Notes: generated by a model not told the origin, from the sequence alone. DNA of 64,000 nt from Devosia ginsengisoli (GCF_024707105.1 NZ_JANQAJ010000006.1:620001-684000), one strand, 5' to 3'; shown: positions 47,635 to 57,551, counted from the first letter of the stretch. Translations and numbers: made by a program.

Positions 47635-47760
47635 AGGCCTGCGCCTTTGTGCCGCCATGCGGGCGATTGTGGACGGCGCTGAATTAGCTCAAAACACCGC
47701 CATGATAATACTGATACTAAGTCAGAAAGACTCTTTAGGGAAATGGAAGGGAAGGGTGAC

Positions 47761-48790
47761 GTGACCCACAAGCCCCTGCTTGCCACCGTGCTCGGCCAAC
47801 GCCAGGAACGGCCACCGATCTGGATCATGCGCCAGGCAGGCCGCTACCTGCCCGAATATCGCGCCGTCAGGACCGAGGCGAAGAACTTCCTCGAGCTCTG
47901 CTATACGCCCGATCTCGCTACCGAGGTCACGCTGCAGCCGTTGCGGCGTTTCGATCTCGATGCGGCCATTCTCTTCTCCGACATTCTCGTCGTGCCCGAC
48001 GCCCTGGGCCAATCGGTGCGCTTCGAAGCGGGTGAGGGACCTGTCCTTGATCCCGTGAGCGCTGCCGGTATTGCCGGGCTGGGGAAGGAAAGGGATGCGC
48101 TGGACCATCTTGCGCCGGTCCTTGAGACAGTGCGGCGGCTGCGGGTGGCCCTGGCGCCGGAAAAGACCCTGATCGGCTTCTGTGGCTCTCCCTGGACCGT
48201 GGCGACCTATATGATCGGTGGCCGCGGTTCGCCAGACCAGACGGCGGCCCGGCTGTTTGCGCTGCAGCATCCGGAGGCTTTTGCCGATCTGCTGGATGTG
48301 CTGGTGCAAACCAGCGTGGATTATCTGGTGGCGCAGTTCGAGGCCGGCGCCGATGTGGTGCAGCTATTCGAGAGCTGGGCGCTCAATCTGGACGATGTGG
48401 CTTTCGCCGAGCGGGTGATCGAAACCAATCGACGGATCGTCGAGGGCGTGCGGGCCAGAGTGCCCAATGCGCCTGTTATCGGCTTTCCACGCGGTGCGGC
48501 GGGGAACCTGGCCCGTTATGCCGACCAGACCGGCGTCAATGCGCTGGGGCTCGACTATGCCACGCCGCTTGATTTTGCGGCGCAGCACCTGCCGTCATCG
48601 CTGCCGGTGCAGGGCAATCTGGATCCCCCTGCGTCTGGTGGCCGGCGGGCCGCAGCTCGATGCGCGGGTTGACCAGATCATTGCCGCCTTCGCCGATCGG
48701 CCGCATATTTTCAATCTGGGCCACGGTATCGTGCCGGAAACCCCGATCGAGCATGTCGAGCGGCTGGTGAACCGGGTCAAACACGGTTAG
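47761..48790 (+). CDS. hemE: Uroporphyrinogen decarboxylase (frameshifted near the C-terminus as read)
   Basis: Decarboxylates uroporphyrinogen III in heme synthesis. IWIMRQAGRYLPEYR (active-site Arg), FSDILVVPDALG, CGSPWTVATYMIGGRGS and VIGFPRGAAGNLARY are present. GTG 47761 after GGGAAGGG is preferred; ATG 47743 is upstream in frame. A C5 run at 48625-48629 (four expected) breaks the frame after GNLDP; the next frame continues LRLVAGGPQLDARVDQI and ends NRVKHG. Joined length about 342 residues, normal. The broken frame is probably a sequence error in an indispensable gene. Confidence 0.95.
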
Positions 48791-48819
48791 CGCAACCGGA
48801 CTGTTGAGGAGTTCGAAAA

Positions 48820-49248
48820 GTGTATGAATGGGTCAAGGCGCTGCACGTCATTTCCGTCATCGCCTGGATGGCCGGCATGATGTATCTGCCGCGCCTCTTC
48901 GTCTATCACGCCGAATCGCCTGTCGGCTCCGAGAAGTCCGAGACTTTCAAGGTCATGGAGCGCAAGCTTTATCGGGGCATCATCACCCCGGCGATGATTG
49001 CCACCTGGATTTTCGGCCTGTGGCTGGCCTTCGGCTTTGGAATTGTCGACTTTTCCATGGGCTGGATGTGGCTCAAGGCGGCTATGGTCCTGGCCCTATC
49101 GGGTGTCCATGGCTGGTATGGCGGGTTGCTGCGCAAGTTCCAGAATGACCAGAACACGCGGCCGCACACCTTCTACCGGGCCATCAACGAAATCCCCTTC
49201 GTCATCGCCATCATCATCGTCATCGCGGTCATCGTGAAGCCGTTCTGA
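48820..49248 (+). CDS. hemJ: HemJ-type protoporphyrinogen oxidase, GTG start
   Basis: 142 residues from GTG 48820 with GAGGAG upstream. Multi-helix membrane protein: MYEWVKALHVISVIAWMAGMMYLPRLFVYH (conserved His residues), then RGIITPAMIATWIFGLWLAF, WLKAAMVLALSGVHGWYGG and RAINEIPFVIAIIIVIAVIVKPF. HemJ oxidises protoporphyrinogen IX in many alphaproteobacteria. Directly after hemE, so part of the heme operon. Confidence 0.9.
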   Translation: MYEWVKALHVISVIAWMAGMMYLPRLFVYHAESPVGSEKSETFKVMERKLYRGIITPAMIATWIFGLWLAFGFGIVDFSMGWMWLKAAMVLALSGVHGWYGGLLRKFQNDQNTRPHTFYRAINEIPFVIAIIIVIAVIVKPF

Positions 49249-49265
49249 TACGCCCACTCACCGCG

Positions 49266-49292
49266 CGTGACCCTCGGGCTTGACCCGAGGGT
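49266..49292. repeat. Half REP palindrome, family C
   Basis: TGACCCTCGGGCTTGACCCGAGGGTC arm only; a similar arm occurs at 31005-31030. It precedes a near-parS site. Confidence 0.55.
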
Positions 49293-49311
49293 CCTGCACT
49301 TGAGGCAGGAA

Positions 49312-49325
49312 GTTTCACGTGAATC
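49312..49325 (+). promoter_or_regulatory. parS: Near-parS site after hemJ
   Basis: GTTTCACGTGAATC preceded by GGAA; 13/14 to the parS core; intergenic, 1.6 kb right of the candidate origin. Confidence 0.5.
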
Positions 49326-49504
49326 TGCGCTCAGCCCGCATTCTGCGACGGTTTCGTTCTTGAAACTGCCGTCGGATCGCGCTACATGCCTTGCCAACGC
49401 ATCCCAAACATAGCCGACCTCCCCGGTCGCTGCGCGGTGCCTACCCCTCCCAGATATATCGCCGACATCGACGATTACCGTTTCCCAATAGGGTCTCCCG
49501 CTAC

Positions 49505-50770
49505 ATGCAGAATATGAAGCTCAGCGAGCTCAAGGCCAAATCCCCGGCCGAACTCCTGGTGTTCGCTGAAGAACACGAGGTCGAGAATGCCTCGACCATG
49601 CGCAAACAGGAATTGATGTTTGCCATCCTCAAGGAACTGGCCGCCCAGGAAGTGGACATTACCGGCGAAGGCGTCGTCGAAGTCCTCCCCGATGGTTTCG
49701 GCTTCCTGCGCTCCCCGGACGCCAACTACCTTCCAGGCCCCGACGACATCTATGTCAGCCCATCCCAGATTCGCCGCTTCGGTCTCCGCACCGGCGACAC
49801 GGTCGAAGGCCAGATACGGTCTCCCAAGGATGGCGAGCGCTATTTCGCGCTGCTCAAGGTCAATTCCATCAATTTCGAAGATCCCGAGGCGGTCCGCCAC
49901 AAGGTCAACTTCGACAACCTTACCCCGCTCTATCCCGAAGAACGGCTCCGCATGGAGCTGCCCGATCCGACCCTCAAGGATCGCTCGGCCCGCCTGCTCG
50001 ATCTGGTGGCGCCGCTCGGCAAGGGCCAGCGCGCGCTGATTGTTGCACCGCCACGTACCGGTAAAACCGTACTGTTGCAGAATATTGCACAGTCGATCGC
50101 CACCAATCACCCGGAATGCTATCTGATCGTGCTGCTGATCGACGAGCGGCCGGAAGAAGTGACCGATATGCAGCGCTCGGTGCGCGGCGAAGTCATCTCC
50201 TCGACCTTCGACGAACCGGCCAGCCGCCACGTTCAGGTCGCAGAAATGGTGATCGAAAAGGCCAAGCGCCTGGTCGAACACAAGCGCGACGTGGTTATCC
50301 TGCTCGATTCCATCACCCGCCTCGGCCGGGCCTATAACACCGTGGTGCCGAGCTCGGGCAAGGTGCTCACCGGCGGTGTGGATGCCAATGCGCTGCAGCG
50401 CCCCAAGCGCTTCTTCGGCGCCGCCCGCAATATCGAGGATGGCGGCTCGCTGACCATCATTTCGACGGCGCTGATCGATACCGGCAGCCGCATGGACGAA
50501 GTGATCTTCGAAGAATTCAAGGGCACCGGTAACTCGGAAATCATTCTCGACCGCAAGGTTGCCGACAAGCGCATCTTCCCGGCGCTCGACATCACCAAGT
50601 CGGGTACCCGCAAGGAAGAGCTGCTGGTTGAGCCCGATATTCTCAAGAAGATGTATGTGCTGCGCCGCATCCTCAATCCGATGGGGACGATCGACGCGAT
50701 GGAATTCCTCATGGACAAGGTCCGCCAGACCAAGACGAATTCCGACTTCTTCGATTCGATGAATACCTAA
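49505..50770 (+). CDS. rho: Transcription termination factor Rho
   Basis: 421 residues from ATG 49505 ([21 protein letters not shown] 49514 also possible). Hexameric RNA helicase. N-terminal Rho domain with cold-shock-like RNA fold ([35 protein letters not shown]), Walker [18 protein letters not shown], Walker [16 protein letters not shown]-loop and R-loop [12 protein letters not shown]...[10 protein letters not shown]. Full length; mnmE follows by 9 nt. Confidence 0.96.
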   Translation: MQNMKLSELKAKSPAELLVFAEEHEVENASTMRKQELMFAILKELAAQEVDITGEGVVEVLPDGFGFLRSPDANYLPGPDDIYVSPSQIRRFGLRTGDTVEGQIRSPKDGERYFALLKVNSINFEDPEAVRHKVNFDNLTPLYPEERLRMELPDPTLKDRSARLLDLVAPLGKGQRALIVAPPRTGKTVLLQNIAQSIATNHPECYLIVLLIDERPEEVTDMQRSVRGEVISSTFDEPASRHVQVAEMVIEKAKRLVEHKRDVVILLDSITRLGRAYNTVVPSSGKVLTGGVDANALQRPKRFFGAARNIEDGGSLTIISTALIDTGSRMDEVIFEEFKGTGNSEIILDRKVADKRIFPALDITKSGTRKEELLVEPDILKKMYVLRRILNPMGTIDAMEFLMDKVRQTKTNSDFFDSMNT

Positions 50771-50779
50771 GCCGCTCCC

Positions 50780-52069
50780 ATGCGGTCGGGCGATACCATC
50801 GTGGCGCTGTCCTCCGGGGCACCGCCGTCCGGAGTGGCGGTCATCCGCCTCTCCGGGCCCGATGTGAAGACTATTCTCCAGGACATATCGGGCACTCCCC
50901 CCGAACCGCGACGGCTGACGCTGCGACCCATTGGCCGTGACTCGCTGCTCGATCGCGGCCTCGTCGCCTGGTTTCCGGCGCCGCATAGCTTTACCGGCGA
51001 AGATTGCGCCGAATTGCAGGTGCATGGCTCCCCCGCCGGCGTCCGCGCTATTCTCAAGCTCATCACCTCGAACGGCGCGCGGCTTGCCGAAGCCGGCGAA
51101 TTCACCCGCCGTGCCTTCGAGAATAGCAAGCTGGACCTGGTCGAAATCGAAGGTCTGGGCGACCTGCTCGAGGCCGAAACCGAGAACCAGCGTCGCCAGG
51201 CTCTGGCCCGCTTCGAGGGCGGGTTGTCGCAACGCGTCGATGCCTGGCGGGACCAGTTGCTCGATCTGCGGGCCGAAATCGAGGCAAGGCTCGACTTTTC
51301 CGACGAGGGCGATGTGGCCGAAGCGCTACCCGCGAGCTTCGGCGACAGCATCGCCGCCCTGCGGACCGATATAGCTACCGCTCTGGCTTCGCTGGAACAT
51401 GGCCGCATCGTCCGCGAAGGCATTCGTGTTGCCCTGGCCGGCCCGCCGAACGCCGGAAAATCCAGCTTGCTCAATGCCTTGGCCAAGTCCGACATCGCCA
51501 TCGTCACCGACGAAGCCGGCACGACGCGCGATGTTCGTGAAGTCCCGCTCGATATCGGCGGCCAGCTCTATATCCTGCTCGATCTGGCCGGGTTGCGCGA
51601 CACCGACAGCAAGGCCGAAGCCGAAGGCGTGCGCCGCGCCCGTCAGGCCATCGAACAGGCCGATATCGTGCTCTGGCTGCACGCCCCCGATATTACCGGC
51701 ACGCCCCCCGCCAATGGTGACAGGATCATCAAGGTTGGCACCAAACACGATCTGGGCACGATGCCCGGCATGGATGTCGACGTCTCCGTGCAATCGGGCG
51801 CTGGCCTGGACGTGCTGCTGCAGCGGATAGAGGCCATTGGCCAGACGCTGTCCAGCGGTGAACCGGCCTTGCTGAGCCGCGAGCGCGACCGCCTGGCTCT
51901 GGAAAGCGCCACCGCGGCTTTGGAGGCGGCGGCGCGGCAACTGGCGGTGCCCGAACTGGCAGCCGAGAGCCTCCGCATTGCCTCGCAAGCGCTGGAACGA
52001 CTGGTGGGCCGGCTCGATGCCGAGCGTGTGCTGGACCGGTTGTTTGCCAGCTTCTGTATCGGCAAATGA
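50780..52069 (+). CDS. mnmE: tRNA modification GTPase MnmE
   Basis: 429 residues. With MnmG makes 5-carboxymethylaminomethyl-uridine at U34. N-terminal tetrahydrofolate domain (SGDTIVALSSGAPPSGVAVIRLSGPD), G domain with ALAGPPNAGKSSLLNALAKSDIAIVTDEAGTTRDV and DLAGLRDT, and the C-terminal CIGK essential for activity. mnmG follows after a short gap holding two near-parS sites. Confidence 0.96.
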   Translation: MRSGDTIVALSSGAPPSGVAVIRLSGPDVKTILQDISGTPPEPRRLTLRPIGRDSLLDRGLVAWFPAPHSFTGEDCAELQVHGSPAGVRAILKLITSNGARLAEAGEFTRRAFENSKLDLVEIEGLGDLLEAETENQRRQALARFEGGLSQRVDAWRDQLLDLRAEIEARLDFSDEGDVAEALPASFGDSIAALRTDIATALASLEHGRIVREGIRVALAGPPNAGKSSLLNALAKSDIAIVTDEAGTTRDVREVPLDIGGQLYILLDLAGLRDTDSKAEAEGVRRARQAIEQADIVLWLHAPDITGTPPANGDRIIKVGTKHDLGTMPGMDVDVSVQSGAGLDVLLQRIEAIGQTLSSGEPALLSRERDRLALESATAALEAAARQLAVPELAAESLRIASQALERLVGRLDAERVLDRLFASFCIGK

Positions 52070-52082
52070 TTCACGTGAAACA
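52067..52082 (+). promoter_or_regulatory. parS: parS site between mnmE and mnmG
   Basis: TGATTCACGTGAAACA, 15/16 to TGTTTCACGTGAAACA. Overlaps the mnmE stop. Confidence 0.7.
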
Positions 52083-52124
52083 CGCGCGGCGATCTCGAAT
52101 GGCTGCTGCGATCGCCGTTGGAAT

Positions 52125-52140
52125 TGATTCACGTGAAACA
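52125..52140 (+). promoter_or_regulatory. parS: parS site just upstream of mnmG
   Basis: TGATTCACGTGAAACA again, 58 bp from the previous site; 15/16 match. Confidence 0.7.
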
Positions 52141-52173
52141 TTGGCCTATTGAGACCGCCTTCGGAGACATTGC

Positions 52174-54036
52174 ATGAGCGACTATGCCGTCATCGTCGTT
52201 GGGGGTGGTCACGCCGGCTGTGAAGCCGCGGCGGCTTCGGCGCGCCTGGGCGTTCCCACGGCCTTGGTGACGCACAAGTTTGCCACGATCGGCGAGATGA
52301 GCTGCAATCCTGCCATTGGCGGCCTCGGCAAGGGCCATCTCGTACGCGAGATCGATGCGCTGGATGGTTTGATGGGTCGCGTGGCCGATCAGGCCGGCAT
52401 CCAGTTCCGCGTGCTCAACCGCCGCAAGGGCCCCGCCGTACGCGGTCCCCGCGCCCAAGCCGACCGCAAGCTCTATCGCCAAGCCATGCAGGCTGCCATC
52501 ACCGCGCAGCCCAATCTCGACGTGATCGAGGGCGAGGTCGACGATATCGAAGTCACCAATGGCGTGGTCAGCGGCGTCGTGCTGTTGGATGGCCGCCGTC
52601 TCGGTGCCAAAGCGGTCGTGCTGACAACAGGCACTTTCTTGCGCGGGCTGATCCATCGCGGAGAGGAAACCACGCCGGCGGGGCGCGTCGGCGAAAAGCC
52701 GGTGCTCGGTCTCTCCACCCGGTTGGAAGCCCTCGGTCTGCAACTCGGTCGCCTCAAGACCGGTACGCCGGCGCGGCTCGATGGTAGCAGTATCGATTAT
52801 ACTGCCCTGGAGGAACAGCCGGGTGACGATGTGCCCGAGCCATTCTCCGCCCTGACCGCTGAAATCACCACGCCGCAGGTCTCCTGCCATATCACCCGCA
52901 CCACAGCCGAGACGCATCGGATCATCACGGCAAACCTGCATCGTTCCGCCATGTATGGCGGCCGGATCCAGAGCCGCGGCCCGCGCTATTGTCCGTCCAT
53001 CGAGGACAAGGTGGTGCGCTTCGCCGATCGCGGCAGCCACCAGATTTTCCTTGAGCCAGAGGGACTTGACGACCAAACGGTCTATCCCAACGGGGTCTCC
53101 ACCTCGCTGCCGGCAGAGGTGCAGGAAGACTTCCTGCGCACCATGCCGGGGCTGGAAAATGTGCGGATCATCCGGCCCGGCTATGCCATCGAATATGACT
53201 ATGTCGATCCGCGCGAGTTGCGGCCGACGCTCGAAGTGAAGCGCCAGCCCGGGCTTTACCTGGCTGGGCAGATCAATGGCACGACGGGTTATGAAGAGGC
53301 CGGCGCCCAAGGCCTGCTGGCCGGCGCCAATGCCGCACTGGCCGCAATCGGTGGCGAGCCGCTGATCCTGTCGCGCACCGAAAGTTATCTCGGCGTCATG
53401 GTGGACGACCTGGTGACGCGCGGCGTGGCCGAGCCCTATCGCATGTTTACTTCGCGCGCCGAATTCCGGCTGCATCTGCGTGCCGATAATGCCGATCAGC
53501 GGCTGACATCGCTGGGCATGGAAAAGGGCCTGGTCGGGGAAGAGCGCGGCGCGCTGTTCGCCGAAAAGGCCGCCGCCCTCACCAAGGGTCGTGCCTTGCT
53601 GAACCGCCTCACCGCTTCGCCCAATGCGGCGCGCAAGGCGGGTATTGCTGTCAATGAAGATGGCAAGCTGCGCTCGGCTTTTGACCTTCTGTCCTATCCC
53701 GATGTGACGCCGGCTGACACCGCTCGGCTCTGGCCGGAAGTGCTTGAAATTCCATCTGAAATCATCGAGCAACTGGTTGTTGACGCGCAATATGCTGTCT
53801 ATCTCGACCGGCAGCGTGACGATATCGATGCGGTCCGGCGCGACGAGCAGAAGCCGATTCCTGATCAACTCGATTATGCCGCGATTCCCGGCCTATCGAT
53901 GGAATTGCGGCAGAAGCTGCAGCAATATCGGCCGCAAACTATTGCCCAGGCCCAGGCTATGGACGGGATGACACCGGCGGCCGTCACGCTGCTGCTGGCG
54001 GTGATCCGCCGCGGCGACCTGCGCAAGGCAGGCTGA
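52174..54036 (+). CDS. mnmG: tRNA uridine 5-carboxymethylaminomethyl modification protein MnmG
   Basis: 620 residues. FAD-binding partner of Mnm[20 protein letters not shown] at the N-terminus, [65 protein letters not shown] and a C-terminal helical region [14 protein letters not shown]. Stop overlaps rsmG start (TGATG). Confidence 0.97.
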   Translation: MSDYAVIVVGGGHAGCEAAAASARLGVPTALVTHKFATIGEMSCNPAIGGLGKGHLVREIDALDGLMGRVADQAGIQFRVLNRRKGPAVRGPRAQADRKLYRQAMQAAITAQPNLDVIEGEVDDIEVTNGVVSGVVLLDGRRLGAKAVVLTTGTFLRGLIHRGEETTPAGRVGEKPVLGLSTRLEALGLQLGRLKTGTPARLDGSSIDYTALEEQPGDDVPEPFSALTAEITTPQVSCHITRTTAETHRIITANLHRSAMYGGRIQSRGPRYCPSIEDKVVRFADRGSHQIFLEPEGLDDQTVYPNGVSTSLPAEVQEDFLRTMPGLENVRIIRPGYAIEYDYVDPRELRPTLEVKRQPGLYLAGQINGTTGYEEAGAQGLLAGANAALAAIGGEPLILSRTESYLGVMVDDLVTRGVAEPYRMFTSRAEFRLHLRADNADQRLTSLGMEKGLVGEERGALFAEKAAALTKGRALLNRLTASPNAARKAGIAVNEDGKLRSAFDLLSYPDVTPADTARLWPEVLEIPSEIIEQLVVDAQYAVYLDRQRDDIDAVRRDEQKPIPDQLDYAAIPGLSMELRQKLQQYRPQTIAQAQAMDGMTPAAVTLLLAVIRRGDLRKAG

Positions 54037-54683
54037 TGGCGGATAGTGATGCCATCGCGCCCTATGCGGCGCATTTCACGCGGCCACTCGCCGATGTGAT
54101 CGCCGATCTGGAATCCTATGCTCAGCTGCTCCGCAAGTGGCAGGCGGTACAGAATCTTGTTTCACGTGAAACACTGAATGCCGTCTGGTCGCGGCATTTT
54201 GCCGACAGCTTGCAGGTTCTGAAATTGCTGAAGACGGGTGATCGCGCCTTTCTCGACCTGGGCAGCGGCGGTGGCCTGCCGGCCCTGCCACTGGCCATTG
54301 CGCTCAAGAGCCCGAATCACCATTTCACCCTTATCGAGCCCAATGGGAGAAAAGTGAGTTTTCTCCGCACTGTAGCCCGCGAACTGGGCCTTATCGTCGC
54401 GGTAGAAGGTGTGCGCAGCGATCAGGTTGATTCACGTGAAACACCAGTGCCCGATGTGATTACCTCGCGTGCGCTGGCCGGTTTGCCCACGTTATGCGGC
54501 TGGATGCAGCCTTTCTTTGGCCCGGAAACGCGGGCAATCCTGCATAAGGGCAGGGAACATGTTGAAGAACTGGCGGAAGCGGTTCCGCATTGGGACTTTA
54601 ACGTGGTAGTAACCAAGAGTGACACCGATGCAGAAGGTGTCCTGCTCACGCTTACAGATTTGCGTGCGAAAACAGTGAGTTAG
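54036..54683 (+). CDS. rsmG: 16S rRNA (guanine-527-N7)-methyltransferase
   Basis: 215 residues. Methylates G527 in the 530 loop. FLDLGSGGGLPALPLAIA (SAM loop) and IEPNGRKVSFLRTVARELGL are present, with VEGVRSDQVDSRETPVPDVITSRAL. Two parS sequences occur in the coding region; at both, the codons read S-R-E-T (LVSRETL and VDSRETP). Confidence 0.94.
   Translation: MADSDAIAPYAAHFTRPLADVIADLESYAQLLRKWQAVQNLVSRETLNAVWSRHFADSLQVLKLLKTGDRAFLDLGSGGGLPALPLAIALKSPNHHFTLIEPNGRKVSFLRTVARELGLIVAVEGVRSDQVDSRETPVPDVITSRALAGLPTLCGWMQPFFGPETRAILHKGREHVEELAEAVPHWDFNVVVTKSDTDAEGVLLTLTDLRAKTVS
54158..54173. promoter_or_regulatory. parS: Perfect 16-bp parS site inside rsmG
   Basis: TGTTTCACGTGAAACA, a full palindrome identical to the ParB/Spo0J consensus. 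In rsmG codons for LVSRETL. Confidence 0.85.
54428..54443 (+). promoter_or_regulatory. parS: parS site inside rsmG (second)
   Basis: TGATTCACGTGAAACA, 15/16. In rsmG codons for VDSRETP. Confidence 0.7.
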
Positions 54684-54710
54684 TTAGCGGCGAACGAGCT
54701 GGAGGCCATT

Positions 54711-55511
54711 GTGGCGCCCCGTATCCTGACATTGGCGAACCAGAAGGGCGGCGTGGGCAAGACCACGACCGCGATCAATCTTGCGACCGCCCTGGCCGCC
54801 ATTGGCGAGCGCGTGCTGATCGTCGATCTCGATCCGCAGGGCAATGCCTCGACGGGCCTCGGCATTTCGCGCACCGACCGCGACGTGTCGTCCTATGACC
54901 TGCTGGTGGGCGAAGCGACGGTAGCGCAGGCCGCCATCATGACGTCGGTGCCCAATGTGGCCATCGTGCCCTCGACCATGGACCTGCTCGGGGTCGAACT
55001 GACCATTGCCGGCCAGGCCGATCGCGCCTTCAAGCTGCGCAATGCCTTCAAGCAACTCGGCGACCTGACGATCAACGAGCGACCCGTGAGCTATATCCTC
55101 ATCGATTGCCCGCCCTCGCTCAACCTGCTGACGGTCAATTCGCTGGTCGCGGCGGATGCGGTTCTGGTGCCCCTGCAATGCGAGTTCTTTGCGCTGGAAG
55201 GTCTGAGCCAACTCCTTCAAACCATTGAACAAATCCGCTCGACGCTCAATCCGCGCCTATCGATCCAGGGCGTTGTGATGACCATGTTCGACAAGCGCAA
55301 CAACCTCAGCGAACAGGTGTTGCAGGATGTGCGTCAGGAAATGGGCGCGCTGGTCTATGACACGGTCATTCCACGCAATGTGCGGCTCAGCGAGGCGCCG
55401 TCCTATGGCAAGCCGGCTTTGCTCTATGATCTCAAATGCGCCGGCAGCCAGGCCTATCTGCGTCTGGCTACCGAAGTCATCCGCCGCGAGCGGCAGCTCA
55501 ACGCGGCATAG
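54711..55511 (+). CDS. parA: Chromosome partitioning ATPase ParA, GTG start
   Basis: 266 residues from GTG 54711 with GGAGG upstream. Deviant Walker A QKGGVGKTTTAINLA (residues 11-25), Walker B VSYILIDCPPSLNLLTVNSL and DLDPQGNASTG. Drives segregation of ParB-parS complexes. The rsmG-parA-parB order is standard in alphaproteobacteria. Confidence 0.96.
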   Translation: MAPRILTLANQKGGVGKTTTAINLATALAAIGERVLIVDLDPQGNASTGLGISRTDRDVSSYDLLVGEATVAQAAIMTSVPNVAIVPSTMDLLGVELTIAGQADRAFKLRNAFKQLGDLTINERPVSYILIDCPPSLNLLTVNSLVAADAVLVPLQCEFFALEGLSQLLQTIEQIRSTLNPRLSIQGVVMTMFDKRNNLSEQVLQDVRQEMGALVYDTVIPRNVRLSEAPSYGKPALLYDLKCAGSQAYLRLATEVIRRERQLNAA

Positions 55512-55612
55512 ATCATCATGGCCGGGATGATCCGTAATTTTTTGTTTTGTCGTGTTTTCGAAGCGCAGAAGTGGTGTCCACCTTTGCTGAAAACACTCCA
55601 GGAGAGCCCGAG

Positions 55613-56485
55613 ATGAACGACAAACCCACACGCCTCGGTCGCGGGCTCGCGGCATTGATTGGCGACATGGCGACGGTAGAAGGCGCCCGCGTCACCGAAT
55701 CGGGCGGGGTCAAGCGCCTGCCGGTCGAATTCATCATCGCCAACCGCGCCAATCCGCGCCGCAGTTTCGATCCCGACCAGCTCGAGGAGCTGACCAATTC
55801 GATTCGCGAAAAGGGCGTCATGCAGCCCTTGCTGGTGCGGCCGAGCGAGGATCCCAATATTTTCGAGCTGATCGCCGGCGAGCGCCGTTGGCGCGCCGCA
55901 CAGAAGGCGGGTCTGCATGACGTGCCGGTCATCGTGCGCGAAGTGGGCGACAAGGAAGCGCTCGAGCTCGCCATTATCGAAAATGTGCAGCGCGCCGATC
56001 TCAATCCGCTCGAAGAAGCCATGGGCTACGGCCAGCTGATCGAACAGTTCGACTATACCCAGCAGGACCTGGCCCAGGTGATCGGCAAGAGCCGTTCGCA
56101 TGTCGCCAATACGTTGCGCCTGCTGCGCCTGCCCGAGGATGTGCGCGGCATGGTGGCCAGCGGCACGCTGACGGCTGGCCATGCCCGGACGCTGATCACC
56201 GCCGAGGATCCTGCGACCCTGGCGCGGCAAATCGTGGCTGGCGGCCTCTCGGTGCGTGAAGCGGAGGCCCTGAGCCAGCAGCGCGAGGTTGCCGGCAAGA
56301 AAAAGCCGAGCGAATCGCATGCAGAGCGCGATGCCGATACGGTGGCGCTGGAGCGGCGGCTATCGGATGCGCTGGGGCTTTCGGTGTCACTGTCGCATAG
56401 CGAACGCGGCGGTAAGCTGGAGATTCGCTACAAGACGCTGGAACAGCTCGATGGGCTGTGCGTGAAGCTCACGGGCAGCAATTAG
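55613..56485 (+). CDS. parB: Chromosome partitioning protein ParB
   Basis: 290 residues from ATG 55613. N-terminal CTP-binding domain with RANPRRSFDP and GERRWRAAQKAG (residues 89-100), ENVQRADLNPLEEA, a central HTH binding parS (TQQDLAQVIGKSRSHVANTLRLLRLP) and a C-terminal dimerisation domain. Its targets (parS) are in rsmG and around the gene. Confidence 0.96.
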   Translation: MNDKPTRLGRGLAALIGDMATVEGARVTESGGVKRLPVEFIIANRANPRRSFDPDQLEELTNSIREKGVMQPLLVRPSEDPNIFELIAGERRWRAAQKAGLHDVPVIVREVGDKEALELAIIENVQRADLNPLEEAMGYGQLIEQFDYTQQDLAQVIGKSRSHVANTLRLLRLPEDVRGMVASGTLTAGHARTLITAEDPATLARQIVAGGLSVREAEALSQQREVAGKKKPSESHAERDADTVALERRLSDALGLSVSLSHSERGGKLEIRYKTLEQLDGLCVKLTGSN

Positions 56486-56512
56486 ACAACTTCACCATGA
56501 GGTCCTTGCTGG

Positions 56513-56528
56513 GGTTTCACGTGAAACG
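56513..56528. promoter_or_regulatory. parS: parS site after parB
   Basis: GGTTTCACGTGAAACG: 14-bp core GTTTCACGTGAAAC (56514-56527) is perfect. Sits in the parB-holA gap, at the holA stop side. Confidence 0.75.
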
Positions 56529-57551
56529 CTAATGCGCCGCAGCCATCATGCAGATGGCCAGCAAGGCCCGGCGCAGGCTGGATTCGGCCAAAGCGGGGCG
56601 CCGACGGCTGTCTGACGTGGCCTGCAGGATGCGTTCCGAGGCCGTGGCCAGCGCAGTGTCCGACCACAGGCGCAATTGCTGCTCGAGGCTGGAAATCCGG
56701 GAAAAATGCGGCTTGGGGCGCAGGCCTTCCAGCACCATGCGTGGCGTCTTGCCGGTATCCACCTCGGTGCGCCAGCGGCGCAGATTGGCGAAATGGATGG
56801 TGGACATGGCCAGTAGCCTTTGCGGATCGACTGCCGACGACAAAGCCCGGTCCAGCGCCAATTCGAGCTTTTCGGCGTGGCCGGCGCCGGTGGCGTCGAG
56901 AATAGCGTCGATGACCAGCATGCCATTGTCGGCACAGAGCAGCAGCACGTCCTCACGGGTCAGCATCTTGCTGCTTGCGGCATAAAGGCAGAGCTTTTCC
57001 AACTCGCGCCTTGTGATTTCCCGGTCATTGCCGAGGATTTCGCGCAAGGTGGTCACTACATCGGGGTCGATGCGAATGCCGTGCTGGTTGAAGGTCTCAC
57101 GGATCAGCGCCTGCAGCGTCTCGTCGCTATCGGGGTAGCAGGGCAGGGCGCGACCCAGCCTGGCCGCCTCCACCAGCGCCCGCAGTGCGTCGCGCGGTGG
57201 CAGGTTGCCGGCTTCGAGCACGATGGCCGCGCCGGCGGGGTCGTCGCGCAATTCCGTTAGCGTCATCACCAGCGACTTGCCGGCGCCGCGCACGCGGATG
57301 ATGCGCTTGCCGCCGAACAGCGACATGGTGCGGGCTTCGACGGCGAGAATGGAAGGGTCGGCATCCACTTCGGCGCCGTCAAGCACCACCACGCTGGCCG
57401 ATTCGGGGTCGTCGCTGCTCAATTGGCGGATCAGGCGCTGCGCCGTTTCGCGCACCAGGCCGGCATCGGGACCATAGGCGAGGAAAATGCCCTCGCTCAG
57501 GTCGGGTCGGGCCAGGAAACGGGCGACTTCATGCGCCTTGAGAGCCGTCAT
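56529..57551 (-). CDS. holA: DNA polymerase III delta subunit
   Basis: 340 residues. Clamp-loader wrench that opens the beta clamp. Begins [40 protein letters not shown]; internal RVRGAGKSLVMTL, CYPDSDETLQALIRE and an all-helical C-terminus. Start and lptE stop overlap by one base (TGATG). Part of leuS-lptE-holA. Confidence 0.92.
   Translation of the reverse strand: MTALKAHEVARFLARPDLSEGIFLAYGPDAGLVRETAQRLIRQLSSDDPESASVVVLDGAEVDADPSILAVEARTMSLFGGKRIIRVRGAGKSLVMTLTELRDDPAGAAIVLEAGNLPPRDALRALVEAARLGRALPCYPDSDETLQALIRETFNQHGIRIDPDVVTTLREILGNDREITRRELEKLCLYAASSKMLTREDVLLLCADNGMLVIDAILDATGAGHAEKLELALDRALSSAVDPQRLLAMSTIHFANLRRWRTEVDTGKTPRMVLEGLRPKPHFSRISSLEQQLRLWSDTALATASERILQATSDSRRRPALAESSLRRALLAICMMAAAH

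Larger units (their letters stand above)
47338..47742. other. oriC: Candidate chromosomal replication origin (oriC), maf-hemE intergenic region
   Basis: About 400 bp without a gene. It contains two perfect CtrA boxes (47559-47575, 47618-47634), one with a single mismatch (47415-47430), a DnaA-box TTATCCCCA (8/9 to TTATCCACA; reverse strand, 47474-47482), weaker DnaA-like sites TGGTCCACA (47602-47610) and TTTTGCACA (47515-47523), and six GANTC sites. maf-aroE-coaE-dnaQ run left and hemE-hemJ-rho-mnmEG run right. In Caulobacter and Sinorhizobium the origin adjoins hemE. Assignment is by this analogy. Confidence 0.75.
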
